Of a DNA stretch of 64,000 nt, positions 59,201 through 64,000 are shown piece by piece. How positions within the stretch are numbered: position 1 is the stretch's first letter; the number at the start of each line of letters is the position of its first letter. A program made the translations under genes and the position numbers. Below the pieces are notes generated by a model, which saw only the letters and a list, made by a program, of their open reading frames with translations, did not search any database and was not told the DNA's origin. The DNA is from Haliclystus octoradiatus (taxonomy: Eukaryota; Cnidaria; Staurozoa; Stauromedusae; Haliclystidae). Location: NCBI GenBank assembly GCA_916610825.1, contig OU744449.1:16643354-16707353 (forward strand), in the 5' to 3' direction.

Positions 59201-62200
59201 TTTTGTATTCCCAAGGGAATTAGGCATTGTTTTTGGTCATTTTGAATTCTCAAGGGATTTAGGCATTGTTTTTTGTCTTTTTGTATGGTCTTTTTGTATT
59301 CCCAAGGGAATTAGGCATTGTTTTTGGTCTTTCTGAATTCCCAAGGGATATAGGCATTGTTTTTGGACATTTTGAATTCCCAAGGGAATTAGGCATTGTT
59401 TTTGATCATTTTGAATTCTTAAGGGAATTAGGCATTGTTTTTGGCCTTTTTGAATTCCCAAGGCAATTATGCATTGTTTTTTTGAAATTTTAAATTCCCA
59501 AGGGATTCAGGCATTGCTTTTGGTCATTTTGAATTCCCAAGGAAATTAGGCATTGTTTTTGGTCTTTTTGAATTCCAAAGGGATTTAGGCATTGTTTTTG
59601 GTCTTTTTGTATTCCAAAGGGAATTAGGCATTGTTTTTGGTCTTTTTAATTCCCAAGAGAATTAGGCATTGTTTTTGGCCTTTTTGAATTCCCAAGGGAA
59701 TTAGGCATTGTTTTTGATCTTTTTGTATTCCAAAGGAAATTAGGCATTGTTTTTGGTCTTTTTTAATTCCCAAGGGAATTAGGCATTGTTTTTGGCCTTT
59801 TTGTATTCCAAAGGGAATTAAGCATTGTTTTTGGTCTTTTTGTATTCCCAAGGGAATTAGGCATCGTTTTTGGTCTTTTTGTATTCCCAAGGGAATTAGG
59901 CATTGTTTTTTGTCTTTTTGAATTCCCAAGGGAATTAGGCATTGGTTTTGGTCTTTTTGTATTCCCAAGGGAATTAGGCATTGTTTTTGGTCATTTTGAA
60001 TTCTCAAGGGATTTAGGCATTGTTTTTGGTCTTTTTGTATTCCCAAGGTAATTAGGCATTGTTTTTGGTCATTTTGAATTCTCAAGGGATTTAGGCATTG
60101 TTTTTGGTCTTTTTGTATTCCCAAGGTAATTAGGCAATGTTTTTGGTCTTTTTGTATTCCCAAGGGAATTAGGCATTGTTTTTGGTCTTTTTGCATTCCC
60201 AAGGGAATTAGGCATTGTTTTTGGTCTTTTTGTATGGTCTTTTTGTATTCCCAAGGGAATTAGGCATTATTTTTGGTCATTTTGAATTCTAAAGGGATTT
60301 AGGTATTGTTTTTTATTATTTTGAATTCTAAAGGGAATTAGGCATTGTTTTTGGTCTTTCTGAATTCGTAAGGGAAATAGGCATTGTTTTTGGTCTTTTT
60401 GTATTCCCAAGGTAATTAGGCATTGTTTTTGGTCATTTTGAATTCTCAAGGGATTTAGGCATTGTTTTTGGTCTTTTTGTATTCCCAAGGTAATTAGGCA
60501 ATGTTTTTGGTCTTTTTGTATTCCCAAGGGAATTAGGCATTGTTTTTGGTCATTTTGAATTCTCAAGGGATTTAGGCATTGTTTTTTGTCTTTTTGTATG
60601 GTCTTTTTGTATTCCCAAGGGAATTAGGCATTGTTTTTGGTCTTTCTGAATTCCCAAGGGATATAGGCATTGTTTTTGGTCATTTTGAATTCCCAAGGGA
60701 ATTAGGCATTGTTTTTGATCATTTTGAATTCTTAAGGGAATTAGGCATTGTTTTTGGCCTTTTTGAATTCCCAAGGCAATTATGCATTGTTTTTTTGAAA
60801 TTTTAAATTCCCAAGGGATTCAGGCATTGCTTTTGGTCATTTTGAATTCCCAAGGAAATTAGGCATTGTTTTTGGTCTTTTTGAATTCCAAAGGGATTTA
60901 GGCATTGTTTTTGGTCTTTTTGTATTCCAAAGGGAATTAGGCATTGTTTTTGGTCTTTTTAATTCCCAAGAGAATTAGGCATTGTTTTTGGCCTTTTTGA
61001 ATTCCCAAGGGAATTAGGCATTGTTTTTGATCTTTTTGTATTCCAAAGGAAATTAGGCATTGTTTCTGGTCTTTTTTAATTCCCAAGGGAATTAGGCATT
61101 GTTTTTGGCCTTTTTGTATTCCAAAGGGAATTAAGCATTGTTTTTGGTCTTTTTGTATTCCCAAGGGAATTAGGCATCGTTTTTGGTCTTTTTGTATTCC
61201 CAAGGGAATTAGGCATTGTTTTTTGTCTTTTTGAATTCCCAAGGGAATTAGGCATTGGTTTTGGTCTTTTTGTATTCCCAAGGGAATTAGGCATTGTTTT
61301 TGGTCATTTTGAATTCCCAAGGGAATTAGGCATTGTTTTTGATCATTTTGAATTCTTAAGGGAATTAGGCATTGTTTTTGGCCTTTTTGAATTCCCAAGG
61401 CAATTATGCATTGTTTTTTTGAAATTTTAAATTCCCAAGGGATTCAGGCATTGCTTTTGGTCATTTTGAATTCCCAAGGAAATTAGGCATTGTTTTTGGT
61501 CTTTTTGAATTCCAAAGGGTTTTAGGCATTGTTTTTGGTCTTTTTGTATTCCTAAGGGAATTAGGCATTGTTTTTTGTCTTTTTGAATTCCCAAGGGAAT
61601 TAGGCATTGGTTTTGGTCTTTTTGTATTCCCAAGGGAATTAAGCATTGTTTTTGGTCATTTTGAATTCCCAAGGGAATTAGGCATTGTTTTTGATCATTT
61701 TGAATTCTTAAGGGAATTAGGCATTGTTTTTGGCCTTTTTGAATTCCCAAGGCAATTATGCATTGTTTTTTTGAAATTTTAAATTCCCAAGGGATTCAGG
61801 CATTGCTTTTGGTCATTTTGAATTCCCAAGGAAATTAGGCATTGTTTTTGGTCTTTTTGAATTCCAAAGGGATTTAGGCATTGTTTTTGGTCTTTTTGTA
61901 TTCCCAAGGGAATTAGGCATTGTTTTTGGTCTTTTTGTATTCCCAAGGGAATTAGGCATTGTTTTTGGTCTTTTTGTATGGTCTTTTTGTATTCCCAAGG
62001 GAATTAGGCATTATTTTTGGTCATTTTGAATTCTAAAGGGATTTAGGTATTGTTTTTGATCATTTTGAATTCTTAAGGGAATTAGGCATTGTTTTTGGCC
62101 TTTTTGAATTCCCAAGGCAATTATGCATTGTTTTTTTGAAATTTTAAATTCCCAAGGGATTCAGGCATTGCTTTTGGTCATTTTGAATTCCCAAGGAAAT

Positions 62201-64000
62201 TAGGCATTGTTTTTGGTCTTTTTGAATTCCAAAGGGATTTAGGCATTGTTTTTGGTCTTTTTGTATTCCCAAGGGAATTAGGCATTGTTTTTGGTCTTTT
62301 TGTATTCCCAAGGGAATTAGGCATTGTTTTTGGTCTTTTTGTATGGTCTTTTTGTATTCCCAAGGGAATTAGGCATTATTTTTGGTCATTTTGAATTCTA
62401 AAGGGATTTAGGTATTGTTTTTTGTCTTTTTGTATTCCCAAGGGAATTAGGCATTGTTTTTGGTCTTTTTGCATTCCCAAGGGAATTAGGCATTGTTTTT
62501 GGTCTTTTTGTATGGTCTTTTTGTATTCCCAAGGGAATTAGGCATTATTTTTGGTCATTTTGAATTCTAAAGGGATTTAGGTATTGTTTTTTAATATTTT
62601 GAATTCTAAAGGGAATTAGGCATTGTTTTTGCTCTTTTTGAATTCGTAAGGGAAATAGGCATTGTTTTTGGTCTTTTTGTATTCCCAAGGGAATTAGGCA
62701 TTGTTTTTGGTCATTTTGAATTCTCAAGGGATTTAGGCATTGTTTTTTGTCTTTTTGTATGGTCTTTTTGTATTCCCAAGGGAATTAGGCATTGTTTTTG
62801 GTCTTTCTGAATTCCCAAGGGATATAGGCATTGTTTTTGGTCTTTTTAATTCCCAAGAGAATTAGGCATTGTTTTTGGCCTTTTTGAATTCCCAAGGGAA
62901 TTAGGCATTGTTTTTGATCTTTTTGTATTCCAAAGGAAATTAGGCATTGTTTCTGGTCTTTTTTAATTCCCAAGGGAATTAGGCATTGTTTTTGGCCTTT
63001 TTGTATTCCAAAGGGAATTAAGCATTGTTTTTGGTCTTTTTGTATTCCCAAGGGAATTAGGCATCGTTTTTGGTCTTTTTGTATTCCCAAGGGAATTAGG
63101 CATTGTTTTTGGTCTTTTTGTATTCCCAAGGGAATTAGGCATTGTTTTTGGTCTTTTTGTATTCCCAAGGGAATTAGGCATTGTTTTTTGTCTTTTTGAA
63201 TTCCCAAGGGAATTAGGCATTGGTTTTGGTCTTTTTGTATTCCCAAGGGAATTAGGCATTGTTTTTGGTCATTTTGAATTCTCAAGGGATTTAGGCATTG
63301 TTTTTTGTCTTTTTGTATGGTCTTTTTGTATTCCCAAGGGAATTAGGCATTGTTTTTGGTCTTTCTGAATTCCCAAGGGATATAGGCATTGTTTTTGGTC
63401 ATTTTGAATTCCCAAGGGAATTAGGCATTGTTTTTGATCATTTTGAATTCTTAAGGGAATTAGGCATTGTTTTTGGCCTTTTTGAATTCCCAAGGCAATT
63501 AAGCATTGTTTTTTTGAAATTTTAAATTCCCAAGGGATTCAGGCATTGCTTTTGGTCATTTTGAATTCCCAAGGAAATTAGGCATTGTTTTTGGTCTTTT
63601 TGAATTCCAAAGGGATTTAGGCATTGTTTTTGGTCTTTTTGTATTCCAAAGGGAATTAGGCATTGTTTTTGGTCTTTTTAATTCCCAAGAGAATTAGGCA
63701 TTGTTTTTGGCCTTTTTGAATTCCCAAGGGAATTAGGCATTGTTTTTGATCTTTTTGTATTCCAAAGGAAATTAGGCATTGTTTCTGGTCTTTTTTAATT
63801 CCCAAGGGAATTAGGCATTGTTTTTGGCCTTTTTGTATTCCAAAGGGAATTAAGCATTGTTTTTGGTCTTTTTGTATTCCCAAGGGAATTAGGCATCGTT
63901 TTTGGTCTTTTTGTATTCCCAAGGGAATTAGGCATTGTTTTTTGTCTTTTTGAATTCCCAAGGGAATTAGGCATTGGTTTTGGTCTTTTTGTATTCCCAA

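Larger units (their letters stand above)
28192..64000 (+). repeat. 39-bp satellite array, right arm
   Basis: Continuation of the same satellite on the far side of the retrotransposon, about 915 monomers in the same orientation, running off the right edge. It shares all variant classes with the left arm, so both arms were one array before the insertion. The stretch 42.0-51.0 kb is enriched for variants rare elsewhere: units ending AAATTTGGCATTG, units with GGGATCTAGGCATTG, and units with an enlarged T tract (GGCATTTTTTTT). Apart from the satellite and its larger repeats I find no gene, RNA gene or second mobile element in these 35.8 kb. Confidence 0.97.

Noticed and set aside
1..64000. Telomeric repeat
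   Set aside because: The monomer is 39 bp, has an internal dyad, and contains no short G-rich telomere-type unit in tandem.
28192..64000. A second mobile element or solo LTR in the right arm
   Set aside because: Reading through, every stretch is satellite monomer; no TGTAGGAACC start or other non-satellite segment was seen.

Overview
The window is eukaryotic satellite DNA with one transposable element inserted in it. It most likely comes from an invertebrate animal, judged only from the style of the retrotransposon Gag and Pol proteins; the species cannot be named. No host gene, RNA gene, CRISPR array or bacterial-type operon was found.

Layout: 1-23,101 is a tandem array of a 39-bp monomer. 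23,106-28,187 is a complete 5,082-bp Ty3/gypsy-type LTR retrotransposon on the + strand, flanked by a 4-bp ATGG target-site duplication. 28,192-64,000 is the same 39-bp satellite, in the same orientation, running off the window end. Together the arrays hold roughly 1,500 monomers. Each monomer has a T5-GGTC-T5 block, a dyad ATTCCCAAGGGAAT and a terminal GGCATTG. Length variants of 38, 40 and 52 bp interrupt the 39-bp register. The monomers are built into a 9-monomer (352-bp) order and into kilobase-scale duplicated blocks with offsets of about 1.09, 1.84, 2.73, 2.76, 3.55-3.8 and 6.9 kb, so recent unequal exchange is written over several levels. Because 39 is divisible by 3 and four of six frames lack stops, the array throws up many open frames that are not genes.

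The retrotransposon has two 294-bp LTRs differing at one base, a gag frame (289 aa from its first ATG) and a pol frame (protease, reverse transcriptase, RNase H, integrase), all with their key residues. Pol lies in the -1 frame relative to gag. The overlap carries a textbook slippery heptamer GGGAAAC, a 6-nt spacer holding the gag stop, then a 10-bp stem that can form an H-type pseudoknot. The LTR starts with a perfect three-unit heat-shock element (GAAnnTTCnnGAA) and has two more inverted GAA/TTC pairs upstream of a TATA box. This suggests stress-inducible transcription that could also read into the satellite downstream.

A paralogous copy of the insertion locus without the element sits at about 52.3-56.2 kb in the same window, with the uninterrupted target at 54,015-54,018. 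It confirms the element boundaries to the base and places the insertion after the segmental duplication, barring later gene conversion.
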